From positions 1 through 46,015 of the forward strand of contig CANPTH010000033.1 in assembly GCA_947576945.1 (NCBI GenBank): a DNA stretch of 46,015 nt. The letters are read 5' to 3'. Below are positions 35,206 to 44,025 of this stretch, one piece after another. The stretch is from an uncultured Lachnospiraceae bacterium. Its GTDB lineage: Bacteria > Bacillota > Clostridia > Lachnospirales > Lachnospiraceae. The notes below the pieces were generated by a model. That model saw only the letters and a list, made by a program, of their open reading frames with translations. It searched no databases and was not told the origin of the DNA. How positions within the stretch are numbered: position 1 is the stretch's first letter; every line of letters starts with the position of its first letter. Both the position numbers and the translations under genes were made by a program.

Positions 35206-35237
35206 TTGCAAAAACTCTAACCCCAGGTTATAGTTTT
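35206..35237 (+). promoter_or_regulatory. MerR-type promoter/operator upstream of the MerR gene
   Basis: AAAACTCTAACC and GGTTATAGTTTT (35211-35222 and 35226-35237) form a near-perfect inverted repeat with a CCA centre and one mismatch. It occupies the space between TTGCAA (35206-35211) and TATAGT (35229-35234). This is the classical place and shape of a MerR-family operator and indicates autoregulation. Confidence 0.75.
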
Positions 35238-35299
35238 CCAGCAGACAGTAAAACCGGCAGACAGCAAAACTGTCACACAACAAGGGAGCACTTACGACA

Positions 35300-36139
35300 A
35301 TGAGTCAGTACATGTCCATCGGGAAAGTATCAAAACTGAAGAATGTGAGCATCAAGTCGCTGCGCTACTATGACCAGATCGGTATCCTGAAACCGGCTTT
35401 CGTCAATACAGAGACGAACTACCGTTACTATACGGAAAACCAGCTTTATCTTCTGGATGCAATCACCGTCTGTATCAAACTGGGCATCCCCTTAAAGGAT
35501 CTGAACAATTACGTGAACAAAGATTCCATCAATCTGCAGAAGCTGCTCTATGACGGCAAGATTCTGGCAGAGCAGAAAATCCTGGAGATCCATAACTGCC
35601 TCGGCGCCCTGCAGGAGACGCTGCAGAAGATGGGCAGTTCTGTCACCGGCATGGCCAGGATTCCGGAGAGCAGGAGCGGCATCCTGCTGCCGGACGGTTT
35701 CTATCAGAACACCCAGAGACAAAGATGCCTTCTCACCGTACCTCTGGAAGCCATGGACACACCCAAATATTATGGGCAGTATATCCTGAAACTTTTTGTC
35801 ACTGCGCAGCAGGCCGGCATCACGGCCTCCTACCCTTCGGGTATACTGCATGATTATACGGACGGCGTCTACTGCCGCCATATGTTCCTGACAGTGGACA
35901 CAAACTCTGCATCCGCGTTGTCGAGCGATGCATTCGGCAATACCTGCCGCATCCTTCCGGAAGGCGATTATGCCTGTCGCAGGATCTCTACCCATATAAC
36001 AGACTTTTCAGCGGTGCGGGATGAAATGAAAGAGGTTCTGAAAGAACAGGATTTCTGCATTATCGAAATCGATACCCTCTCCGAGCAAAATAAGAAGGAC
36101 GGGTATGCTTTCGAACTGGAATATTTTCTGGGAGTATGA
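35300..36139 (+). CDS. MerR-family transcriptional regulator with C-terminal effector domain
   Basis: 279 residues. The N-terminal MerR winged helix (SIGKVSKLKNVSIKSLRYYD, about 6-25, then RYYTENQLYLLDAI) is followed by a coiled-coil dimer helix (to about 110) and a C-terminal domain of about 160 residues in the position of the GyrI-like/BmrR effector-binding fold. Such proteins sense small hydrophobic or cationic ligands. GGAG lies about 11 nt before the ATG; a second ATG at 35312 is possible. Its own operator is upstream. The solute-binding protein and chemoreceptor genes follow on the same strand and may be further targets. Confidence 0.9.
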   Translation: MSQYMSIGKVSKLKNVSIKSLRYYDQIGILKPAFVNTETNYRYYTENQLYLLDAITVCIKLGIPLKDLNNYVNKDSINLQKLLYDGKILAEQKILEIHNCLGALQETLQKMGSSVTGMARIPESRSGILLPDGFYQNTQRQRCLLTVPLEAMDTPKYYGQYILKLFVTAQQAGITASYPSGILHDYTDGVYCRHMFLTVDTNSASALSSDAFGNTCRILPEGDYACRRISTHITDFSAVRDEMKEVLKEQDFCIIEIDTLSEQNKKDGYAFELEYFLGV

Positions 36140-36314
36140 TATAATAATAAAGGTTTGCCATATCGGCGCATTCTATCTATATCTATCATAAACGGCATGA
36201 CGAATTATTGCTTCCGTTTTCTGTCAAAGTCATATGCGGAGAAACTTTTGCAGAACCGAAAGCATAATTTCCAGTGTCGCTGACTAAATATAAATTTCAG
36301 GAGGCCATAGGGTG
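36140..36314 (+). promoter_or_regulatory. Leader before the solute-binding protein gene
   Basis: TATAAT at 36140-36145, overlapping the end of the MerR gene, is preceded at 17 nt by TGGAAT, a weak -35. A transcript from there would have a leader of about 160 nt. I see no riboswitch or clear terminator in it. Confidence 0.35.
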
Positions 36315-37619
36315 ATGAACATGTCATGGAAACGGGGAGCATGCGCCCTCACGATTGCTGCAATTTTAACCGGCTGCTCCTCTGCAGAAGCCAGTACAAC
36401 CGTACAGCCACTATCAGATACAGAGTCCGATTCCACTGCGCAGACGCAGGAACCGGACAATACCGAATCATCAGAGTCCGGCACTGTTTCGCTGAATGTC
36501 TGGGCAGAAGAAAACGATTTCGAGATGTTAGAAACAATGATCGCCTCTTTTCAGGAGTATTATGCCGGACAGGCGAACTTCGAGATCAGTCTGACCGCCC
36601 AGCCCGATTCCGGCACCTGCAACATGGTACTGGGCGATATCCACAGCGCCGGAGACGTATTCTCCTTTCCCGACGATCAGTTCACAAGACTGATGGCCGC
36701 AGGCGTGCTGGAGCCGGTGGACAACGCAGCCGCAGTTTCCTCCGCCAATGTGCCGGAAGCCATCGCAGCCGCATCTTGGCACGATACACTCTATGCTTTT
36801 CCCTACACCGCAGACAACGGTTATTTCCTGTATTATGATAAGACATATTTCACGGAGTCGGATGTGCAGACGCTGGACGGCCTTCTTGCCGCTGCCACGA
36901 CAGCCGAGAAGCAGATTTCCATGGAGCTTACTTCCGGCTGGTATCTGTATGCCTTTTTCGGACAGACCGGCCTTGAACTTGGCATGAACAGCGACGGGGT
37001 CACCAACTACTGCAACTGGAATACCACGGAGGGGAGCGTCAAAGGCCGGGACATTGCCCAGTCTATCCTTAATCTCACCACCAACCCTGCCTTTGCCTGT
37101 CATACGGACAGCGATTTTATCGCAGGCGTGCAGGACGGCAGCATCATCGCCGGCATCAGCGGCACCTGGAACGCCACGCAGATCCGGAATGCCTGGGGCA
37201 GTGATTACGGCGCCGCCAAGCTGCCTACTTTCACCTGTGCCGGAAAGCAGATCCAGATGGCCTCTTTCACCGGTTATAAGATGATGGGCGTCAACGCTTA
37301 CTCGCCCCACAAGCAGTGGGCCATGAAGCTGGCTGACTGGCTGACCAATGAAGAGAATCAGACCATCCGTTTTGAGCAGAAGAACCAGATTCCCTCCAAT
37401 ATCCGGGCGGCCTCCTCAGATGCCGCCGCGCAGATCCCTGCCGTACAGGCCATTCTCGACCAGTCACAGTACGGCAACCTGCAGCGGGTAGGCACCAAAT
37501 ACTGGGATGCCTGCACGGATTTTGCCAACATTATGATTGCGGGCAATCCAAATAACCTCAGCCTGCAGGAACTTATGGACACTCTGACTGCAGAGATCAC
37601 CGCTTCCATAGCAGAATAA
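36315..37619 (+). CDS. Extracellular solute-binding lipoprotein (family 1)
   Basis: 434 residues. Signal peptide with lipobox ILTGC, a Ser/Thr/Asp-rich linker to about residue 60, then a family 1 (sugar-type) solute-binding fold: SLNVWAEENDFEMLETMIASF opening strand and helix, YAFPYTADNGYFLYYDK, GISGTWNA and KMMGVNAYSPHKQWAMKLADWLTNEENQ (spanning about 318-345). These are typical of carbohydrate-binding proteins. No ABC permease or ATPase is adjacent, and a chemoreceptor gene follows after 18 nt. It could feed an importer elsewhere or present ligand to the chemoreceptor. AGGAGG precedes the ATG at 36315; a GTG at 36312 is an alternative. Confidence 0.88.
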   Translation: MNMSWKRGACALTIAAILTGCSSAEASTTVQPLSDTESDSTAQTQEPDNTESSESGTVSLNVWAEENDFEMLETMIASFQEYYAGQANFEISLTAQPDSGTCNMVLGDIHSAGDVFSFPDDQFTRLMAAGVLEPVDNAAAVSSANVPEAIAAASWHDTLYAFPYTADNGYFLYYDKTYFTESDVQTLDGLLAAATTAEKQISMELTSGWYLYAFFGQTGLELGMNSDGVTNYCNWNTTEGSVKGRDIAQSILNLTTNPAFACHTDSDFIAGVQDGSIIAGISGTWNATQIRNAWGSDYGAAKLPTFTCAGKQIQMASFTGYKMMGVNAYSPHKQWAMKLADWLTNEENQTIRFEQKNQIPSNIRAASSDAAAQIPAVQAILDQSQYGNLQRVGTKYWDACTDFANIMIAGNPNNLSLQELMDTLTAEITASIAE

Positions 37620-37637
37620 CAGAATCGGGAGGACGAT

Positions 37638-39401
37638 ATGACCGGACAGGAAAACCAGAACACAGCTATCAAGAGCAGACCGCGTCTCAGCATTAAACTT
37701 TTGACCTTGATTCCTATCTTTGTGCTGAGCTTTGTCTGCATTATATCCAATATCGTAGCCGTCCACAATATACGGAGCGTAAACCGCACCGCCAGCACCA
37801 TTGCGGATGACTACATGACCGGCATTTTCAATCTGAGCAACATACAGCGGGAAACCCAGCGGCTGCATTCCATGGCTCTTTCCCACATCATTGCCACGGA
37901 TCTGGATACCATGGTGGAGCTGGTGGATTCCATCCGTGCTGAGGAGGCGCTGCTGGATAATATGCTGTTGGAATACGGCGCTGCCATTTCCCCGGAAAAC
38001 GCAGCAAGCTACGAGAAACTGCTGACTGAATACGAAAATCTCAAATATGCCATCGTTACGCTGTTCGGTTACAGCGCAGCCGGCCGCAACCAGGCTGCAT
38101 TCGAGCTGGCAAACGACGAAATCACACAGTACGCTGAGAACATTCAGGATGCCATCACCGTGCTGAACACCAACGCACAGACGGATTCGGATCTGGCGCG
38201 CTCTGCTCTTGGCAAAACCTATTTCCGTGCCCTGCTGCTCAACGGCACGATCATGATCATCAGCATTTTCGCTCTGCTCATCGCTCTGACCGTCGTCCTG
38301 AGGCGCGTTGTCAGACCCATAGCCTGCGCCAAGAACGAGATTAACGCCATCATCGCCGGATTGGATCAGGGGCACGGCGACCTGACCCAGCGGATCACCA
38401 TCCGCTCCAGCGACGAAATCGCAGACTTAAGCCGCGGTATCAACACCTTCATCGACAAGCTGCAGGAAATCCTGAAAATGATCATCGAGAACACCCACAA
38501 TATGGAAAACGTGGTCTCCGGTGTGCAAAGGAGCGTACAGAATTCCAACGACAGCGCTTCCGACCTGTCTGCCGTTACCCAGCAGCTGGCCTCTACTATG
38601 TCGGAGGTTGGCACCTCCGCAGGCATCATCAATCAGAATGCCGCCGCCATCCGGACCGAGGTGGAAGAGATTGCTCTGAAATCCACAAGCATCAACAGTT
38701 ATACGAAGCAGATGCGCTCAAATGCCGACCACATGGAGTCCAGAGCAAGAACCTATATGGAAGAGACCGGCAGTCAGGTAGCCAAAATCCTGAATGTCTT
38801 AAACAGCGCCATTGAAGACAGCCGGAGCGTTGACAAGGTAAACAGCCTCACCAATGATATCTTAAATATTTCCGGCCAGACAGACCTGCTCGCCCTCAAC
38901 GCTTCCATCGAGACTGCAAGGGCCGGCGCCGCCGGACGCGGCTTCATGGTCGTGGCCGAGGAGATTCGCATTCTGGCTGAGGACAGCAAGGCGGCCGCGG
39001 GCAGAATTCGGGATATCAACCAGGTGGTTACCGATGCTGTTCACAACCTGATCAAAAACGCCGACCATCTGGTTTCGTTCCTCAACGAATCCATCCTGCC
39101 GGAGCTTGGCAATTTCGTCCAAAGCGGCGTACAATACCGTGAGAACGCTGCCTACATAGAGAACGTGATGAATGAATTCACAGACAAGACCGACCGTCTG
39201 AAACTGACCATGGACGAGATCGCCTCCTCCATCAGCTCCATCACACAGGCCATCGACGAAGGCGCCCATGGCGTAAACGGCGCGGCCCAAAGCACACAGC
39301 TGCTTGTTCGCGACATGGAATCCATCAGTGATCAGATGCAGGAGAACCAGCGGATCGCCGATACGCTGGAGACCGGCACCTCAATCTTCGAAACTTTCTG
39401 A
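37638..39401 (+). CDS. Methyl-accepting chemotaxis protein
   Basis: 587 residues: TM1 about 22-42, an extracellular helical sensor (about 43-192, four-helix-bundle type), TM2 about 195-218, HAMP (about 219-272) and the long signalling coiled coil. The hairpin tip reads ARAGAAGRGFMVVAEEIRIL, close to the consensus that binds CheA and CheW, with Ala in place of the common Glu after Gly. The gene lies 18 nt behind the solute-binding lipoprotein gene, with GGGAGG before its ATG and a terminator after it, so the two form one transcript. No che or flagellar genes are in the window. Confidence 0.93.
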   Translation: MTGQENQNTAIKSRPRLSIKLLTLIPIFVLSFVCIISNIVAVHNIRSVNRTASTIADDYMTGIFNLSNIQRETQRLHSMALSHIIATDLDTMVELVDSIRAEEALLDNMLLEYGAAISPENAASYEKLLTEYENLKYAIVTLFGYSAAGRNQAAFELANDEITQYAENIQDAITVLNTNAQTDSDLARSALGKTYFRALLLNGTIMIISIFALLIALTVVLRRVVRPIACAKNEINAIIAGLDQGHGDLTQRITIRSSDEIADLSRGINTFIDKLQEILKMIIENTHNMENVVSGVQRSVQNSNDSASDLSAVTQQLASTMSEVGTSAGIINQNAAAIRTEVEEIALKSTSINSYTKQMRSNADHMESRARTYMEETGSQVAKILNVLNSAIEDSRSVDKVNSLTNDILNISGQTDLLALNASIETARAGAAGRGFMVVAEEIRILAEDSKAAAGRIRDINQVVTDAVHNLIKNADHLVSFLNESILPELGNFVQSGVQYRENAAYIENVMNEFTDKTDRLKLTMDEIASSISSITQAIDEGAHGVNGAAQSTQLLVRDMESISDQMQENQRIADTLETGTSIFETF

Positions 39402-39405
39402 TAAA

Positions 39406-39447
39406 AACAGCAGGTACGAACCGTTTACAGTCCTGCCTGCTGTCTTT
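39406..39447 (+). terminator. Terminator after the chemoreceptor gene
   Basis: ACAGCAGG (39407-39414) pairs with CCTGCTGT (39436-39443), followed by CTTTTCTTT. It separates the chemoreceptor gene from the convergent kinase gene. Confidence 0.75.
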
Positions 39448-39450
39448 TCT

Positions 39451-40275
39451 TTAATCTCTTTTCAACTGATATAACACTTCCTCAAAGCACACCCCGTCCG
39501 TCTTCGGAATCTCCATCTCCACAGACTTTAAGATGCACTTTTTCACAAAACCGGAGGCCTTGCGCACGGAGCGGTCAAAAGGCACGCCGTTCACACCATC
39601 TGCGGCGATAATCGAGGTAAATACATCTCCTGTGCAGGAGCGCTCTGCGTCCACCCTGTGAGTGCGGATAATCCGCGGTTCCCTGTCCTTCTCGTAGATA
39701 TAGTTGGCTATAAACTCCCCCTGCGGGATGCCGGTGACAACCACCTTCGCCGGGCCATACGAAGAGATCTGCTGCGCCATGTCATACAGCTCCCTTTTCC
39801 GCCAGCCTGCCGCCCTGTAGGGCGTATCCGTCAGTCTGCAGGCTTCCGTCAAGTTGGGTGTGGTAATATCACAAAGCGCTGCCAGCCGCTTCATCTCCGT
39901 GCACATCTCCTCCGTGTACGTGGCATAGATCCTTCCGTGATCGCCCATCACCGGATCCACGATCACCAGCGTGCCTTCCTTCGAGAAATCACGGAGAAAT
40001 CCTTTCACGATATCGATCTGCTCCGCCGATCCCAGAAAGCCCGTCATAATCCCTTCAAACCGCAGGCCAAGCTTCCTCCAGTTCTCGATATACACCCTCA
40101 TGCGGTCGGTATAATCATCTATAAAATAATGCGAAAACCCCATATGATTGGACAGGATCGCCGTCGGCACCGGGCAGCACTGCACCCCCAGATAGGAAAG
40201 TATGGGCAGTGTCGCCGTGATGGAGCATCTGCCGAATCCCGATATATCATTGATCACCGCTATTTTCTTCTGCAT
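39451..40275 (-). CDS. Pyridoxal/pyridoxamine kinase (PfkB-like ribokinase fold)
   Basis: 274 residues. The start (AVINDISGFGRCS) and PCVP-like QCCPVPTAILSNHMGF loop, then VIVDPVMGDHGRIY, TPNLTEA and the late SCTGDVFTSIIAA (anion hole and catalytic Asp) identify a B6-vitamer kinase of the PdxY/PdxK type. It phosphorylates pyridoxal or pyridoxamine with ATP in the cytoplasm to salvage vitamin B6. GGAGGG lies about 12 nt before the ATG. It stands alone; the gene upstream ends at a strong hairpin 55 bases away. Confidence 0.92.
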   Translation of the reverse strand: MQKKIAVINDISGFGRCSITATLPILSYLGVQCCPVPTAILSNHMGFSHYFIDDYTDRMRVYIENWRKLGLRFEGIMTGFLGSAEQIDIVKGFLRDFSKEGTLVIVDPVMGDHGRIYATYTEEMCTEMKRLAALCDITTPNLTEACRLTDTPYRAAGWRKRELYDMAQQISSYGPAKVVVTGIPQGEFIANYIYEKDREPRIIRTHRVDAERSCTGDVFTSIIAADGVNGVPFDRSVRKASGFVKKCILKSVEMEIPKTDGVCFEEVLYQLKRD

Positions 40276-40330
40276 GTCTGGTCATTTCCCTCCTGCTCTG
40301 TTTTTGCGGGCTGTCACTATCTATTCACAA

Positions 40331-40370
40331 ATTAGCCTGAAAGTATCCCCTTTAATACCTTCAGGCTAAT
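40331..40370 (-). terminator. Terminator after the sigma-factor operon
   Basis: ATTAGCCTGAA and TTCAGGCTAAT form a perfect 11-bp stem, extended by a GTAT/ATAC arm. On the minus strand TTTGTG follows. It lies between the end of the three-gene sigma operon and the kinase gene. Confidence 0.65.
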
Positions 40371-40444
40371 TCTCTCTGCCAAATCTATATCACAGTTTAT
40401 CACAAATATTCCCGTCCAACAACCAGAAATCAGACCTCATCCTG

Positions 40445-41023
40445 TTACTTTTCCTCATCCTTCTGCTCCTCGGAACGCTCTACCGGCGTGTTTCTCATCT
40501 GATCGATCTCCTGCAGGGCATCTTTGCACTGCCTCACCTCGGTAATCTTCCGCAGGATCAGGTTGATATCTTCCGGCGAAAACATATCCAGGCACTTCAT
40601 CAGGCTGTCAATATCATTCAAGTCAATGTGTACCGTACCTACTGAAGTGTCAACATGAATCCAGTTAGGATTCGCGCTGCCGCCCACGGTAATACTGTTG
40701 CCCCGCAGGTAATCTTTCTCCACCACCACACAGACGCCGTTATGGAATACTGTCCTGCTCACCGTCTCACCTGCTTTCGGCTCTTCCATCTGCCGCAGGA
40801 TAATCCCTACCGAATCCGTTGCCCCGCAGGATTCCCCCGAAGCTCTGAATTCATCCGCCCTTCTGAGCATGGATGCAAAACAATCCGATGGTGCACCGTC
40901 TCCCTCCAGTCCCAGCTTCTGACGTCTGGCCAGGTTTTCACTGTATTTCTTAAGCTCCTGTGCCGCGTAATCCATGCTCCGGTTTACCGGAGCAAACCCA
41001 CCGAACCTATCGTTTCCAATCAT
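40445..41023 (-). CDS. Hypothetical soluble protein, third gene of the sigma-factor operon
   Basis: 192 residues, hydrophilic, no signal peptide or membrane segment. A central beta-rich part (VFHNGVCVVVEKDYLRGNS, then HVDTSVGTVHIDLND) leads to a helical C-terminus (FSPEDINLILRKITEVRQC) and an acidic tail. I do not recognise a family. ATG at 41023 is placed by GGAGGAAGAAG; the frame upstream is Glu/Lys-rich by translation of that site. It follows the second unknown gene after 59 nt and is closed by a terminator, so all three genes form one transcript. Confidence 0.75.
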   Translation of the reverse strand: MIGNDRFGGFAPVNRSMDYAAQELKKYSENLARRQKLGLEGDGAPSDCFASMLRRADEFRASGESCGATDSVGIILRQMEEPKAGETVSRTVFHNGVCVVVEKDYLRGNSITVGGSANPNWIHVDTSVGTVHIDLNDIDSLMKCLDMFSPEDINLILRKITEVRQCKDALQEIDQMRNTPVERSEEQKDEEK

Positions 41024-41082
41024 TTCTTCTTCCTCCTTTTTCCTTCTTTTACAGACTCTCGGAGTCTCCACTCTCTTTGTTG

Positions 41083-41610
41083 TCAGTCATTTTCCTCCCG
41101 TGCTTCTTCCGACTCCGAGGAGTTCATCCCCTCTGCCGTCTCCATCGCAAACCGTTCAATCCTGTGCTGCGTCTGCTGCGGCACCCGCTCCATATCCACC
41201 CGATAAGCCTCCAGCCTGCCGTCATCATATTTCGCTTCCACATAGACCTGACTGCCCTCCAGCTTTCCTTTCAGGGTATACCCCTCTGTCACGGCAATCT
41301 CGATATTATCGCTCTCTTCATAGCTCATATGCCTCACCTCCGCAGCCTGTACGGCTTCCCGTCTCGTTACAGCATTCACCCGTATACCCAGCCCCGTGAC
41401 CAGTCTGCCTTTTTCCATACTGACAGTGTCAATTCTTTGTCCTTCGCTTCCGGCTTTGTCCCTGCCGTCCTGCGCCTTCCCCTGGTATTCCAGATTCTGC
41501 ATCAGGCTTTCCTGAAACCGCTCCGAATGCTCCTTCCTCTTCCTGCCCGGATATCCCTGAAGACACTCTTTCCCGCTCTTGCCGCTGCCTCCGATTTCCT
41601 GTACGCTCAT
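41083..41610 (-). CDS. Hypothetical soluble protein coupled to the sigma factor
   Basis: 175 residues, hydrophilic. A basic, Gly/Lys/Glu-rich N-terminal half (probably disordered, with SERFQESLMQNLEY as a likely helix) is followed by a beta-rich C-terminal half (GYTLKGKLEGSQVYVEAKYD). No membrane segment, so it is not a classic transmembrane anti-sigma factor. Its ATG overlaps the sigma factor stop codon (ATGA), hence coupled translation and probably matched amounts. This makes it a candidate sigma-binding or target-complex protein; no family recognised. Confidence 0.75.
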   Translation of the reverse strand: MSVQEIGGSGKSGKECLQGYPGRKRKEHSERFQESLMQNLEYQGKAQDGRDKAGSEGQRIDTVSMEKGRLVTGLGIRVNAVTRREAVQAAEVRHMSYEESDNIEIAVTEGYTLKGKLEGSQVYVEAKYDDGRLEAYRVDMERVPQQTQHRIERFAMETAEGMNSSESEEAREEND

Positions 41611-42122
41611 AAATTCTCTGGCCTCCCTTCCGCAAGAATTTTTTTGACCTCTTCTCTGCCCCGTCTCAGCCTTGTCTTAATGGTTCCTTCCTTTTCGTTC
41701 AAGACTCCGGCAATCTCCTGTATCGAATAGTCCTCGTAATAAAAAAGATAGATGGCATTCCGATAATGCACCGGCAATCTGAGCACCGCCTCCAGCGTCC
41801 TGTCATCCCTGATCTGATACGGCAGGTAGACCTCTCTCGACGCCGCCGGCATGGATTCCTCCAGCGGCACTGTCCGGCGACGCCAGCTGCTTTTTAAGAT
41901 ATCCATACAGATATGGATCGTCGTCCGGATCAGCCATGCCTTCTCATGCTCCTTATTGATAATCGGCTTCTCATTCTTCATATAACGCAGAAAAGCCTCC
42001 TGCACTACATCCTCGGCGTCCGCCCGGTTATGCATATTGGCAAAAGCAACCCGGTACAGCATCGTCTGATATTCCGCCGCCAGATGATTCCACCTCAATT
42101 CTCTCGCAAACTCCTGCTCCAT
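41607..42122 (-). CDS. RNA polymerase sigma factor, sigma-70 family (ECF-like)
   Basis: 171 residues with regions 2 and 4 only. Region 2: YRVAFANMHNRADAEDVVQE and AWLIRTTIHICMDILKS (about 22-80); region 4: LEAVLRLPVHYRNAIYLFYY and SIQEIAGVLNEKEGTIKTRL (about 108-160). It heads a three-gene operon with two uncharacterised soluble proteins. AAGGGA lies about 11 nt before the ATG. I cannot assign an ECF group or a promoter; a CATCCGGATG palindrome lies about 50 nt upstream. Confidence 0.9.
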   Translation of the reverse strand: MEQEFARELRWNHLAAEYQTMLYRVAFANMHNRADAEDVVQEAFLRYMKNEKPIINKEHEKAWLIRTTIHICMDILKSSWRRRTVPLEESMPAASREVYLPYQIRDDRTLEAVLRLPVHYRNAIYLFYYEDYSIQEIAGVLNEKEGTIKTRLRRGREEVKKILAEGRPENL

Positions 42123-42227
42123 CTTGTCATGATCCCTTGTGTTCTATGGTCTGTTTCTATTGTTGCCCTCACAGCATCCGGATGCTCATGCCGACAGCAT
42201 CTCATCCTCTGTCTGTAATACGAATAA

Positions 42228-42268
42228 GAGACAGGAAAAGTTTCATTCTCAGAAAATTTTCCCGTCTC
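42228..42268 (-). terminator. Terminator after the YtrA-type ABC operon
   Basis: On the minus strand GAGACGGGAAAA pairs with TTTTCCTGTCTC (one G-U) around a 17-nt loop, followed by TTATT. It lies 12 nt after the permease stop codon. Confidence 0.6.
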
Positions 42269-42279
42269 CCATGCTGTTC

Positions 42280-42951
42280 TCAATAATCTTTCTTCGCTGT
42301 CGCCCTGGTGCAGAACGCGATTCCGGCCATCATCACGATCAACGCCATAACAGCGCCTCCCCATCCGATCGCTTCCAGATTACCGCCAACCTTTTCAAGC
42401 AGCGCAAGCGCCTCCGTCGGATTTTTCTGTATCTCTCCGATCACCTTCATGGATACGAAGAAAAAACACATACTCGGAGCCACTCTGACCAGACTGAGAA
42501 GCTGTGCTCCTTTACTCTCGCCCACCAGATAAAAGAACATATACTGTATCGTGATGATCACCACGCCGACCGCAAAAGTGAGCAGGCACATCGGCAGTGA
42601 CACAAACTCCGCTTTCCCCGTGAGCACACAGTACACGGCCGTACCTGCCAGCCCGATACCGATACCGGTCAGCAGCAGGAACATGCCGAATAGAAATCGT
42701 CCTGCCACTCTCTGAAAAGTGGTGGCCGGCAACAGCTGCTGGAATCCCATGTCCTTTCTCGTACAGGTTCCAAAAGGATTCGTCGAGAACACGATCGCTA
42801 TAAACACCCCATACATAAAATTTACCTGCCCTACCATACTGCTGTTGTTCAGCATCATGATTACAATCACGATAACCGATATGCTCAGCATCATATACCA
42901 TTGTGTCCTCGTCTTGATATAATCTATTTTTGCAAAATATAAAGCTTTCAT
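42280..42951 (-). CDS. ABC-2 type permease of the YtrA-type operon
   Basis: 223 residues with six hydrophobic segments and a short charged N-terminus (MKALYFAKIDYIKTRTQWY). It is a small ABC-2-like permease that pairs with the ATPase at 43030. CGGAGG precedes the ATG at 5 nt. In Firmicutes, GntR(YtrA)/ATPase/permease operons answer to cell-envelope antibiotics; the role here is inferred from that context. Confidence 0.85.
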   Translation of the reverse strand: MKALYFAKIDYIKTRTQWYMMLSISVIVIVIMMLNNSSMVGQVNFMYGVFIAIVFSTNPFGTCTRKDMGFQQLLPATTFQRVAGRFLFGMFLLLTGIGIGLAGTAVYCVLTGKAEFVSLPMCLLTFAVGVVIITIQYMFFYLVGESKGAQLLSLVRVAPSMCFFFVSMKVIGEIQKNPTEALALLEKVGGNLEAIGWGGAVMALIVMMAGIAFCTRATAKKDY

Positions 42952-43029
42952 GGATACCTCCGTTTCTATGTTGTTTCTACCAATCTTACGGCTTTCTGAC
43001 CTTTTCTTTCGCTTCCTCTTCCTGCCCTT

Positions 43030-43884
43030 CTACCCTTCTCTTTCCTTAATGTAATGGATCACGATCTGATCAATGGTCGGCTTCTCAAAATGAAATTCAT
43101 TCGTCAGAAGATCCGCCCTGTCACTGGGAAGGATCGCTTCAAATCCGTAGGCATTGTCCATAATTCCGATCAGCGCCCTTTGCAGCTCCGGATAGATCGC
43201 ACGCCTTTCCCCTTTCACCAGCAGATGACTCTCCAGCAGCTCATCCTTCGCATCATAGAGGACCGTCTTTCCCTCATGAATAAAATAAATGTAATCCGCG
43301 ATCTGCTCAAGGTCGCTTAAAATGTGCGTCGAGAAGATCACACTCCGTTCGCCGTCCGCGATATACTCCTGCAGAAGTTTCAGAACTTCCACCCGCACTA
43401 CAGGGTCAAGTCCGTTGGTCGCCTCATCCAGCACAAGCAGCTTCGTATCTCTGGCAAGCACGGAGGCAAACATCAGCTTCACTTTCATTCCCCGGGAGAA
43501 ATCCTTCACCGCCAGCTTCCCATCCAGCTTCCACCGCTTCGTTAATTCGTCAAACTTCTCTGTCCGGAACGTCTTATAAAAGTTCCGCAGCACACTCCTG
43601 ATATCCCTGATCCGGAAGTTATCCGGGAAATAGAACTCATCCCCGATATACCCGATACTTTCCTTATATCGGCTCTCATCCTCCTCACAGGTTATGCCGT
43701 CCACATAGATCTCCCCGCTGCTGCTCTTGCAGATATTCGTGATCAGATTCAGCGTCGTACTCTTCCCGGCGCCGTTCTGCCCCACATACCCCATAATATA
43801 TCCCTCAGGCAACGTAAAACTGATATTGTCCAGCAGAAATGTTTTATATACTTTAGAAAGATTGCGTACTTCCAGTAATTCCAT
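43030..43884 (-). CDS. ABC transporter ATP-binding protein of the YtrA-type operon
   Basis: 284 residues: Walker A GQNGAGKST (about 35-43), the divergent signature FSRGMKVKL (common in this subgroup), Walker B LLVLDEATNGLDP and H-loop STHIL. The C-terminal 60 residues (LPSDRADLLTNEFHFEKPT) are as in YtrB/BcrA-like ATPases. It lies between the repressor and permease genes on the same strand. GAGG lies before the ATG at a normal distance. Confidence 0.92.
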   Translation of the reverse strand: MELLEVRNLSKVYKTFLLDNISFTLPEGYIMGYVGQNGAGKSTTLNLITNICKSSSGEIYVDGITCEEDESRYKESIGYIGDEFYFPDNFRIRDIRSVLRNFYKTFRTEKFDELTKRWKLDGKLAVKDFSRGMKVKLMFASVLARDTKLLVLDEATNGLDPVVRVEVLKLLQEYIADGERSVIFSTHILSDLEQIADYIYFIHEGKTVLYDAKDELLESHLLVKGERRAIYPELQRALIGIMDNAYGFEAILPSDRADLLTNEFHFEKPTIDQIVIHYIKEREG

Positions 43885-44025
43885 TTTATTCCTCTTTTCT
43901 GCGCACTTTTTCCTGTATCAGAAGCCGGCCCACGGTGCGCACAGGCACGGCTCATGCACTGTAACTTTGTAATATTACAGTTTCTCTCATTTCCTTTTTG
44001 TCTGACCCGCTGCAGGGCTGCCGTT

